From positions 1 to 5,206 of the forward strand of contig JAWOEL010000084.1 of NCBI GenBank assembly GCA_046482735.1: a stretch of 5,206 bases of DNA. Reading direction: 5' to 3'. Below, in pieces: positions 1 to 5,169 of this stretch (its first letter is position 1; every line of letters begins with the position of its first letter). The DNA comes from JAQICB01 sp046482735 (GTDB taxonomy: Bacteria; Bacteroidota; Bacteroidia; Bacteroidales; UBA1715). Position numbers and translations under genes: made by a program. Below the pieces are notes generated by a model. That model was not told where the DNA came from. It made no database searches and worked only from the letters and a program-made list of their open reading frames with translations.

Positions 1-20
1 GGAACATATATGATATAACT

Positions 21-53
21 AAGAGGGTATTCGAAATGGATACCCTCTTTTTT
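21..53 (+). terminator. Rho-independent terminator of an upstream gene outside the window
   Basis: A perfect 10-bp stem (aagagggtat at 21-30, ataccctctt at 40-49) encloses a 9-base loop, and the T run continues to base 53. The T tail is on the right side only, so it terminates + strand transcription coming from a gene whose end lies before the window. Bases 1-20 may be the 3' untranslated end of that gene; no coding can be assigned to them. Confidence 0.88.
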
Positions 54-79
54 GTGTCGAAAAATGAGGTGTTACTATA

Positions 80-342
80 AACGTGAGTTCGACGTAATTT
101 TTCAAGTTCAGGTTGATGTGAAATGTTGAAGATTAAGGCAAATTGATGAATCTTATCGGGATAAGATGAAGAGATGTAACGCACATATTCAATATTTTAC
201 ACAAAGCAATCAATGAAACGCTTATAAACAGCAATCTTCTTCTTAAAAATAATTCGATTTATCCCGATAATACTCATTATTTTTAATCGAATCTTACTAT
301 TTCTAAGCGTTCTGAACTCAAAAATTATATCGAACTCACGTT
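80..342. mobile_element. MITE-like non-coding element with terminal inverted repeats
   Basis: The ends are inverted copies of each other: 80-101 matches the reverse complement of 321-342 at 20 of 22 positions (outer part aacgtgagttcga). The match continues inward through 'agttcag' (105-111 against 312-318) after a one-base gap. Exactly 41 bases further in on each side sits a second perfect 12-bp inverted pair, ttatcgggataa at 153-164 and ttatcccgataa at 259-270. A third pair, aacgctta at 217-224 and taagcgtt at 304-311, adds an alternative fold. There is no ORF of useful size, and the length is about 263 bp. Size, terminal repeats and lack of coding fit a miniature inverted-repeat transposable element mobilised in trans. 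I see no convincing target-site duplication in the flanks and cannot name the transposase family. It lies between the upstream terminator and the antiporter gene, so it could alternatively be a structured regulatory or DNA-binding region. Confidence 0.6.
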
Positions 343-368
343 ATTATTTTGTAAATTTCCAGAATTTT

Positions 369-402
369 TTTGTGTAGTATACACGAATTTATTGTATATT
401 TT
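369..402 (+). promoter_or_regulatory. Possible promoter of the cation:proton antiporter gene
   Basis: A TTTG at 369-372 and a TAtaTTTt box at 395-402 resemble the Bacteroidota -33/-7 pair (TTTG and TAnnTTTG). The last base of the -7 box is T instead of G, and the spacer of 22 is slightly long. An imperfect palindrome, gtgta-gta-tacac at 372-384, lies between the two and could be an operator. The pair sits 25 bases before the start codon and just downstream of the MITE-like element. It is a pattern match only. Confidence 0.25.
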
Positions 403-427
403 TATGCTAATTGAAAAATAATAACAT

Positions 428-1693
428 ATGGTTACCTGGTTTGAAAATTTTTCATTTCCAATACTTTTTATTGTTGGTATTCTTTTTTTAGTACCCTTAT
501 TGTTATCACAAATAACTAAACACTTGAGTCTTCCGAATATAGTAGCGTATATGATTGCGGGAATTATTATAGGACCTTCTTTTTTGAATTTTTTGGATGA
601 ACACATGTTAACCAATATGGAGTTTATTACCCATATGGTTTTGGGATTTGTTGCGTTTAAAATTGGGTTGAAATTAAATATAAAAGAGCTTATTGCTCGC
701 GGTAAAGGATTGTTTATAACTGTTTTTTTTGAGTCATTTCTTGCTGTAGGTCTTGTGACATTATTTCTATATATTCTTACGGGTAATCTTGCTTTATCTC
801 TTATTTTTGGAGCTTTAGCTCCGGCAAGTGCACCAGCTGGCACTATTGCTGTAATTGATGAAACACAATCGAAAGGAAGTCTTACGCATACATTATATTC
901 TATAGTAGGATTAGATGATGGGGTTGCTATTATTATTTTTGGTTTTATAAGTCCAATAGCTGTATTTCTTCTTTCACATTCGGCGGATGGATTGGTTATG
1001 GACAACGATATGTGGATATCGTTTGTAAAACCTTTTGGGGAAATTGGACTTAGTATTCTTTTGGGAGGGGGTATAGCTGCTCTTTTTATGTGGCTAACTC
1101 ATTATAAGGGGTTTCGTGAGGAATTGATGCCTCTTACATTTGGTAGTGTTATATTGGTTGTTGGCTTGTGTCAATTGCTACATCTTTCAGAAATTCTTTC
1201 CGGTATGGTGTTCGGATTAGTTATTGGCAATTATCCTCATCTCGAAACAATTAAAGAATATGAAGAGGAGGAAGTAGGTTTTATTATTCCTTTATTTTAT
1301 CTTCTTTTTTTTACTATTGCAGGAGCTAATTTGCATATACAGTCAATTCCCTCTCTGGGAATGGTTGGTCTTTTTTATATTATTGGCAGAGCATTTGGAA
1401 AGGGGTGGGGAGCTTTTTTGGGGGCTAGTGTCGGTGGTTTTGAACCGAAAATAAGAAAATATCTTGGTTTTGGTATTTTATCACAAGCTGGAGTTGCAAT
1501 TGGGTTAGCTTTAGTAGTTAAAAATACTTTTCAGGGAGTAGGCCCTGAAGTAAATGAGGCTGGTCTTACTATGGGCGATTATATTGGAAATGTAGTATTT
1601 ACTACTATTACGGCAACTAGTGTGTTTTTTGAAATTGTTGGTCCGGTTTTAACGAAGTATGCACTTAAAAAATCTCATGAAGTGCGTACATAA
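428..1693 (+). CDS. Cation:proton antiporter, CPA2 family (Na+/H+ exchanger domain)
   Basis: This is a 421-residue integral membrane protein with about 12-13 hydrophobic segments, spanning nearly the whole chain. It is predicted to exchange Na+ or K+ for protons across the inner membrane. The order of motifs fits the Na_H_Exchanger domain: a conserved 'NIVAYMIAGIIIGP' segment (37-50), 'FKIGLKLN' (77-84), the broken helix 'APASAPAGTIAVIDE' (131-145), the ion-binding Asp-Asp pair D163-D164 in 'IVGLDDGVAI' (the position of the DD pair of electrogenic antiporters such as NapA), 'RAFGKGWGA' (321-329) and 'GILSQAGVAIGLA' (349-361). The chain ends about 20 residues after the last membrane segment, so there is no TrkA-N/RCK domain as in KefB/KefC. 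An acidic cytoplasmic patch (EYEEEE, 277-282) is visible. The ATG at 428 has an A-rich leader and no clear Shine-Dalgarno. The family call is firm; the transported ion is not determined. Confidence 0.93.
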   Translation: MVTWFENFSFPILFIVGILFLVPLLLSQITKHLSLPNIVAYMIAGIIIGPSFLNFLDEHMLTNMEFITHMVLGFVAFKIGLKLNIKELIARGKGLFITVFFESFLAVGLVTLFLYILTGNLALSLIFGALAPASAPAGTIAVIDETQSKGSLTHTLYSIVGLDDGVAIIIFGFISPIAVFLLSHSADGLVMDNDMWISFVKPFGEIGLSILLGGGIAALFMWLTHYKGFREELMPLTFGSVILVVGLCQLLHLSEILSGMVFGLVIGNYPHLETIKEYEEEEVGFIIPLFYLLFFTIAGANLHIQSIPSLGMVGLFYIIGRAFGKGWGAFLGASVGGFEPKIRKYLGFGILSQAGVAIGLALVVKNTFQGVGPEVNEAGLTMGDYIGNVVFTTITATSVFFEIVGPVLTKYALKKSHEVRT

Positions 1694-1712
1694 TATTTGT
1701 TTTGATATATAT

Positions 1713-1744
1713 GTACAGATAATTGATTTAATTATTTTTTGTAC
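1713..1744 (+). terminator. Weak terminator-like hairpin after the antiporter gene
   Basis: The A/T-rich arms ataatt (1719-1724) and aattat (1730-1735) are followed by a T run to 1740, and gtac is repeated at both outer ends (1713-1716 and 1741-1744), so the stem can be extended. It lies 20 bases after the antiporter stop codon. The stem contains almost no G-C pairs, so termination would be weak. Confidence 0.25.
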
Positions 1745-1749
1745 CTTTG
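1742..1749 (+). promoter_or_regulatory. Bacteroidota-type -7 box (TAnnTTTG) upstream of the glycosyltransferase
   Basis: TACCTTTG matches the Bacteroidota -7 consensus TAnnTTTG exactly and lies in the 173-base gap before the glycosyltransferase gene. No TTTG occurs at the expected spacing of about 19-21 bases upstream; the nearest is a TTG at 1723-1725, 16 bases away. If used, it would give a leader of roughly 110 bases and could drive the glycosyltransferase/PAP2 pair. Confidence 0.4.
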
Positions 1750-1866
1750 TTGAGTTAATAACCACATTGTGTAATCGAAATATTATAACTGTGCAGATTG
1801 TATGATGTTAATATATAAAGGATTTTTAGTGCATTATGTATATAATAAGGAATTGTGGAAATAAAT

Positions 1867-2592
1867 ATGATAAGTATAATAATAATAGCCTATAATGAAG
1901 AGAAGTTTATTGCAGAGATTTTACAGGCTTTGGTTAATCAGACAATGCAAAATTTTGAGGTAATTGTTGTTGATAGTAATAGTACTGATCAGACAGAGTC
2001 TATAGCAAAACAATATGCTTCGGATTTTGCTGATTTTTCCTATATAAAATTGCATGAAGCACGAGGTCCTGCGTATGGCAGAAACAATGGTGCAGAAGTT
2101 GCTAAATATGAAAGATTATTGTTTTTCGATGCGGATACGTCTGTTGAAAAAACGTTTATTGAGCGTATTAATGCTGAAGTTGAAACAAGAAAATTAGATG
2201 TTGCCAGTTGCCCGATACGTGTTTTGAATGGTGGTGTTATATCAGATTTGGGAGCATTTTTCCTTAATTCATGTATGTTTGTGTTACAACCTGTTTATTC
2301 AACGGGGTACGGAGCGTGTTTTATTTCTACGCAAGAAGTTCATAAAGCTGTTGGTGGTTTTGATGAACATATTGGTCTTTGTGAAGATTGCCATTACTTA
2401 AAAAAGGCTCGTCGTACATATCATTTTTCATATGGTATTTTGTCTTCATATTTTTTTACTTCCGACAGACGAGCTCAATCCGAAGGTGGTTTTCGTACTA
2501 TGATGAAGTATATAAAAACACATTTATACAGAATGTTTACTAAGAAAGAAATACTCAAAGAAAAAATTGTATATACTTACGGTAATTATTAA
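1867..2592 (+). CDS. Family 2 glycosyltransferase (GT-A fold)
   Basis: The 241-residue soluble or membrane-associated protein should transfer a sugar from a nucleotide-sugar donor on the cytoplasmic side. Visible GT2 signatures are the N-terminal beta strand 'MISIIIIAYNEE' (1-12), 'VIVVDSNSTDQT' (32-43) for nucleotide binding, 'GPAYGRNNGA' (67-76), the metal-binding DxD as D88-A-D90 in 'LLFFDADTS', the acceptor-site stretch 'GGFDE' (163-167) and the likely catalytic acidic pair E173-D174. The C-terminal 'SDRRAQSEGG' (199-208) stands where many GT2 enzymes have a QxxRW-like motif. There is no transmembrane extension, unlike polyprenyl-phosphate GT2 enzymes of the DPM/ArnC type. I chose ATG 1867 because GT2 proteins typically begin MISIIIxAYNEE and 'ggaa' lies six bases upstream. 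An in-frame GTG at 1855 would add MEIN. The PAP2-like gene starts 18 bases after the stop, suggesting co-transcription. Sugar and acceptor cannot be read from the sequence. Confidence 0.9.
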   Translation: MISIIIIAYNEEKFIAEILQALVNQTMQNFEVIVVDSNSTDQTESIAKQYASDFADFSYIKLHEARGPAYGRNNGAEVAKYERLLFFDADTSVEKTFIERINAEVETRKLDVASCPIRVLNGGVISDLGAFFLNSCMFVLQPVYSTGYGACFISTQEVHKAVGGFDEHIGLCEDCHYLKKARRTYHFSYGILSSYFFTSDRRAQSEGGFRTMMKYIKTHLYRMFTKKEILKEKIVYTYGNY

Positions 2593-2610
2593 CACATATA
2601 TTAAAATAAC

Positions 2611-3300
2611 ATGAATAAAAGGATTCGTAATAATTCCATACTATTGAAATTAGATGAAATGGTGCGAGAGGTTTTAAAATTGTTTACTAACATGTATTTT
2701 TATATTGGTGTTGGTACCCTATTTATCGGTATTGAATTGAATTTTTTTTCGCAGAAATATCTGCTTAATTATATAGAAAATGGTCAATCGTTACCTGTTT
2801 TGTCTGATCTTATATTAGATAATATACCTTTATGGGATATAGATTATATGTATGATATTTTTTCTCTTTTTTCTCTTTTTGTGTTTATTTTATTTATAAT
2901 TCATAAACGAAAATACGATCATATTCCCTATTTTTTGGTGCTCGTTGGTATTTTTCAGATAGTGAGAGGTTTTTTTATTGTTCTTACACCATTTGGAAAC
3001 CCAATGGGATTTGATGGAACAGATGGACCGTTTAATGGTTTTACCGATATAGAGTTGGGTGTATATCCATCAGGACATACCGGAGTGGCCTATCTGTATT
3101 TTTTATTGGTAAAAGTGCAACCATACCGATATTTGCTTTTGGTGTCTGCTCTTATAATTATTTTTACTCTTTTTGTATCGAGAGGACATTATACGATTGA
3201 TATTTTATCGGGAATCTTTTTTGCTTATGCTATTAAATGTTTTGGCGAACGGCATTTGCTTAGCTTTTTTATTCCGTATTATTCAAATTCTAAGGTTTAA
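2611..3300 (+). CDS. PAP2_C / sphingomyelin-synthase-like membrane phosphatase or head-group transferase
   Basis: This is a 229-residue protein with about five to six membrane segments (roughly 29-46, 82-98, 105-126, 151-168, 173-190 and 195-210). It carries the two catalytic motifs of the PAP2 superfamily in their PAP2_C form: 'YPSGHTG' (152-158, H156) and 'SRGHYTID' (190-197, H193 and D197). An upstream 'RGFFIVLTPFGNP' (119-131) resembles the R-x(5)-T-x-x-P motif of sphingomyelin synthases, and 'VLSDLILDNIP' (63-73) resembles their PLPD motif. Known members of the family cleave a phosphodiester or phosphomonoester at the membrane face and pass the phospho-head-group to a lipid or to water. 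The catalytic residues are all present, so it should be active. It follows the glycosyltransferase by 18 bases with no Shine-Dalgarno, and the pair may modify one lipid. Whether it is a lipid phosphatase or a ceramide/diacylglycerol head-group transferase is undecided. Confidence 0.85.
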   Translation: MNKRIRNNSILLKLDEMVREVLKLFTNMYFYIGVGTLFIGIELNFFSQKYLLNYIENGQSLPVLSDLILDNIPLWDIDYMYDIFSLFSLFVFILFIIHKRKYDHIPYFLVLVGIFQIVRGFFIVLTPFGNPMGFDGTDGPFNGFTDIELGVYPSGHTGVAYLYFLLVKVQPYRYLLLVSALIIIFTLFVSRGHYTIDILSGIFFAYAIKCFGERHLLSFFIPYYSNSKV

Positions 3301-3417
3301 TGGGGTAATGCAATTTTATTTTCTTTCTTTAAAAAATATCTATTATATGTTATCGTTAACGTTAAATCAGGCATGGGGTACTTTGTTTTTGTTAAGTTAA
3401 TTTCAAAACTGTAATCA
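3301..3417. other. Intergenic gap before the CaCA transporter
   Basis: These 117 A/T-rich bases contain a 10-bp palindrome, ttaacgttaa at 3356-3365, and the sequence TACTTTG at 3379-3385. The latter is one base short of the TAnnTTTG promoter box. No terminator hairpin is seen after the PAP2-like gene, so read-through into the transporter is possible. Confidence 0.4.
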
Positions 3418-4437
3418 ATGAGTTTATTTTTTGCGATTATACTATTTTGTGTTGCTACATTATGCATATTATTTGCAGGCACTGCATTAACGAGATATGC
3501 TGATATTCTTGCAGATAAAACCGGTTTGGGAGAAGCATTTGTGGGGGCTGTGTTTTTAGGTGGTGTAACGTCTTTGCCCGGTATTATAACTTCTATTGTT
3601 GCTGCATATAATAATCATCCGCAATTGGCAGTGAGCAATGCAATAGGTGGTATTGCCGCACAAACAGTTTTTTTATCAATTGCAGATATTTCATATTCTA
3701 AAGCTAATCTCGAACATGCTTCTGCATCATTAACTAATTTAATGCAAGGGGTATTACTTATCGGTTTATTAACCCTTGTAATTCTTGGGATAGTTAGCCC
3801 TGATATTACATTATTTCATATTCATCCAATAACTTTTATTATTATATTGGTTTATTTTGGGGGTACCAGAATGATTTCACGTGCCAGGGAAAAACCTATG
3901 TGGGAACCGAAACATACAATTTTAACAGTGAAAGATATTCCGGTAAAAGATAATATTATAAAATCAACCGTAAGCTCTCTTATTTATAAGTTTATTTTGT
4001 TATCAGTTATTGTAGGTGGTTCGGGATATGTAATAGGGATTTCCGGTATTACGATTGCTAACGAGACAATGCTAAGTGAAAGTTTTGTCGGAACTTTATT
4101 TACCGCAGTTGCTACATCACTTCCTGAGTTAATTGTCACCTTAGCTGCTGTTAGGCAGGGTGCTTTAACTCTCGCTGTTGCTAATATTATCGGAGGTAAT
4201 TCGTTTGATGTGCTTTTTGTTGCTTTTTCTGACATTGCATATAAAGACGGGAGTATATTACATAATATAACGCATGATGAATCTTTTATTATTGCATTAA
4301 CGATGCTTATGGTTTGTGTGTTAATATTGGGATTGCTTTTCAGACAGCGTAAAGGTATTGCTAATATTGGGTTAGAGAGTGTTTTGGTAATAATGTTATA
4401 TATTATTGGAAATGTTTCTTTGTATTTCCTTTTTTAG
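3418..4437 (+). CDS. CaCA-superfamily cation exchanger (sodium/calcium exchanger-like) with a degenerate alpha-1 repeat
   Basis: The 339-residue membrane protein has two homologous halves of about five helices each, joined by a polar loop (about 150-185), as in YrbG/NCX_Mj-type exchangers. The second alpha-repeat is intact: 'ATSLPELIVT' (232-241, E237) followed by 'GGNSFDVLF' (259-267, N261, D264). The first alpha-repeat keeps the fold and 'TSLP' (51-54), but the glutamate that should follow is G55, and 'GGIAAQTVF' (77-85) replaces the usual GSNxxN. By gapless numbering against the archaeal NCX_Mj, E54 becomes G55 and N81 becomes Q82, while E213 and D240 are kept as E237 and D264. One carboxylate of the Ca2+ site is therefore missing, and calcium exchange should not be assumed. 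The rest of the protein is not decayed, so this looks like a divergent subfamily (a conserved-looking 'ANLEHASAS' at 96-104) and not a pseudogene. An in-frame TAA at 3412 fixes ATG 3418 as the start. Confidence 0.85.
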   Translation: MSLFFAIILFCVATLCILFAGTALTRYADILADKTGLGEAFVGAVFLGGVTSLPGIITSIVAAYNNHPQLAVSNAIGGIAAQTVFLSIADISYSKANLEHASASLTNLMQGVLLIGLLTLVILGIVSPDITLFHIHPITFIIILVYFGGTRMISRAREKPMWEPKHTILTVKDIPVKDNIIKSTVSSLIYKFILLSVIVGGSGYVIGISGITIANETMLSESFVGTLFTAVATSLPELIVTLAAVRQGALTLAVANIIGGNSFDVLFVAFSDIAYKDGSILHNITHDESFIIALTMLMVCVLILGLLFRQRKGIANIGLESVLVIMLYIIGNVSLYFLF

Positions 4438-4494
4438 TTTCTGTTTAAAATAATCATTTGCATTTTTCACCCTTTGCCTTGTGTCTTTTTGATA

Positions 4495-4518
4495 AATGCT
4501 CAATTATGAATGCTCAAT
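4495..4518. repeat. Two tandem copies of aatgctcaat
   Basis: The 10-mer aatgctcaat occurs at 4495-4504 and 4509-4518, a period of 14. A one-base variant, aatgcttaat, occurs at 5170-5179 directly before the second copy of the long direct repeat. This links the sequence to the same repeat family. Confidence 0.6.
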
Positions 4519-4533
4519 CCGTCAGTGGACGGA
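4518..4533. repeat. Short hairpin tccgtc-agtg-gacgga
   Basis: A perfect 6-bp stem with a 4-base loop, directly after the tandem aatgctcaat copies. No T run follows, so it is not an intrinsic terminator. Confidence 0.6.
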
Positions 4534-4536
4534 CAC

Positions 4537-4573
4537 AGTGCGTAATGAACTGTCGGTGCACAGAAACCCGTCA
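4537..4573. repeat. Direct repeat, copy 1 (37 bases, pairs with 5170-5206)
   Basis: The 37 bases match 5170-5206 at 34 positions; the last 31 (4543-4573) differ at one base only (T4557 against A5190). The core is gaactgtcggtgcac, followed by agaaacccgtca. A diverged copy of the core (gaactgccagtgcac) lies at 4913-4927. The second long copy is cut by the window edge, so the true repeat is probably longer. Confidence 0.85.
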
Positions 4574-4593
4574 GCGTTCGTAGATTCTGACGG
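4568..4593. repeat. Hairpin ccgtcag/ctgacgg
   Basis: A perfect 7-bp stem (4568-4574 with 4587-4593) encloses a 12-base loop. It overlaps the end of the 37-base repeat on its left side and the start of the 24-base exact repeat on its right, so the three are probably parts of one element. Confidence 0.65.
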
Positions 4594-4615
4594 CGTTTAT
4601 AGATATGAGATGTTA
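4592..4615. repeat. 24-base exact direct repeat, copy 1
   Basis: It begins ggcgtttatagatatgag and is identical to 4871-4894. Each copy follows the right arm of a hairpin, and the two copies bracket the five-hairpin run at 4711-4868. It has no known function. Confidence 0.85.
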
Positions 4616-4641
4616 AATATTAGTTTTGCACCTTTCCTTAT

Positions 4642-4665
4642 GCCTATTTGCCTGTTTGTCTTGTT
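4642..4665. repeat. Degenerate 8-base tandem repeat
   Basis: Three adjacent 8-mers, gcctattt, gcctgttt and gtcttgtt, repeat with a period of eight. A similar pyrimidine-rich stretch (4469-4490, caccctttgccttgtgtc...) lies just after the transporter gene and resembles 4629-4650. Confidence 0.45.
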
Positions 4666-4710
4666 AGGCTGAAAGTTGCATCTCGCTTTAGTGGATCTAT
4701 ACTAATTCAG

Positions 4711-4868
4711 CCCAATGGCAACGCCTTGGGTGAAAAAACAGCATCAAACCACCTGTTTGTTGCCTTGAAAAGGCAGCATAGAATCCTGCCTTTCAGGCAG
4801 ATGTAGTGCTCGTTTCTATTCCGGAGGTCTGTTACCTCCGGTTATGAAAATACAACACCTCCGGTGTT
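4711..4868. repeat. Run of five consecutive short hairpins
   Basis: Five inverted repeats follow one another in 158 bases. The first is cccaa-t-ggc/gcc-ttggg at 4711-4730. The second is tgcctt-gaa-aaggca at 4761-4775. The third is ctgcct-ttc-aggcag at 4786-4800. The fourth is ccggaggt/acctccgg with a 5-base loop at 4821-4841. The fifth is aacacc-tcc-ggtgtt at 4854-4868. All stems are perfect apart from one bulged base in the first. The octamer acctccgg of the fourth recurs across the loop of the fifth. No T runs follow, so this is not a set of terminators. It could be a structured RNA, a non-autonomous repeat element, or a site bound by a DNA-processing enzyme. Confidence 0.75.
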
Positions 4869-4870
4869 AG

Positions 4871-4894
4871 GGCGTTTATAGATATGAGATGTTA
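4871..4894. repeat. 24-base exact direct repeat, copy 2
   Basis: Identical to 4592-4615, offset 279 bases. It starts two bases after the fifth hairpin of the array and is followed by a small gttgt/acaac hairpin at 4895-4912. Confidence 0.85.
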
Positions 4895-4912
4895 GTTGTC
4901 AGATTCCACAAC

Positions 4913-5038
4913 GAACTGCCAGTGCACTACCCATGTCATTGCGAGTGTAACGAAGTGGAGCGTGGCAACCGAAACGAAGTGGAGCTCAACGAAGTTAATC
5001 TCAGGCAATGAAAAACGACATTAAAGAACTGGCAGTAC
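4913..5038. repeat. REP-like 'cattgcgag' element inside an inverted repeat
   Basis: The outer arms are actgccagt (4915-4923) and actggcagt (5028-5036), a perfect 9-bp inverted repeat. Inside, cattgc (4937-4942) pairs with gcaatg (5005-5010). Between them the 13-mer aacgaagtggagc occurs twice (4949-4961 and 4973-4985), with a third partial aacgaagt at 4988-4995. A 'cattgcgag...gtggcaa' string of this type is a common dispersed repeat in several bacterial phyla. The left arm is also a diverged copy of the gaactgtcggtgcac core at 4547-4561. Confidence 0.7.
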
Positions 5039-5047
5039 AGGTGCATG

Positions 5048-5099
5048 AGATCTTTCATTCCGCTTCGCTTCATTCAAGATGACGTGCTTCGAATGAATG
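5048..5099. repeat. Dispersed repeat of the 'ttcattccgcttcgcttcat' type with hairpin
   Basis: The arms ttcattc (5054-5060) and gaatgaa (5091-5097) form a perfect 7-bp stem. The loop contains a second partial copy, cattcaagatgacg. Sequences of this general form recur as dispersed non-coding repeats in Bacteroidota and other genomes; that is from memory and not checked here. Confidence 0.55.
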
Positions 5100-5117
5100 T
5101 GAATAATGGTTAATTAT

Positions 5118-5130
5118 CAATTGTCAATTG
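5118..5130. repeat. Double caattg palindrome
   Basis: caattg-t-caattg consists of two 6-bp palindromes separated by one base, inside an A/T-rich stretch between two repeat elements. Confidence 0.45.
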
Positions 5131-5169
5131 TTATATGCTCTGTGTTTGTCTGTGGTGACAATAATTTTT

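Noticed and set aside
325..1005. Long open frame on the - strand (226 codons)
   Set aside because: It is antisense to the antiporter gene, its translation has no recognisable domain and an unnatural composition, and the + strand frame has clear family motifs.
3379..3385. TACTTTG as a promoter for the CaCA gene
   Set aside because: It is one base short of TAnnTTTG and has no TTTG at suitable spacing, so I mention it only in the gap annotation.
3173..3400. 75-codon + strand frame overlapping the end of the PAP2-like gene
   Set aside because: It overlaps a gene with intact catalytic motifs in another frame, and the hydrophobic translation is explained by the T-rich sequence.
3297..3482. 61-codon - strand frame over the start of the CaCA gene
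   Set aside because: Antisense to a clear transporter start and without any motif.
3984..4235. 83-codon - strand frame inside the CaCA gene
   Set aside because: Shadow of the conserved alpha-2 repeat.
3418..4437. CaCA gene as a pseudogene because of the altered alpha-1 repeat
   Set aside because: The frame is intact over 339 codons, both halves are complete, and the altered positions lie in an otherwise well-ordered motif.
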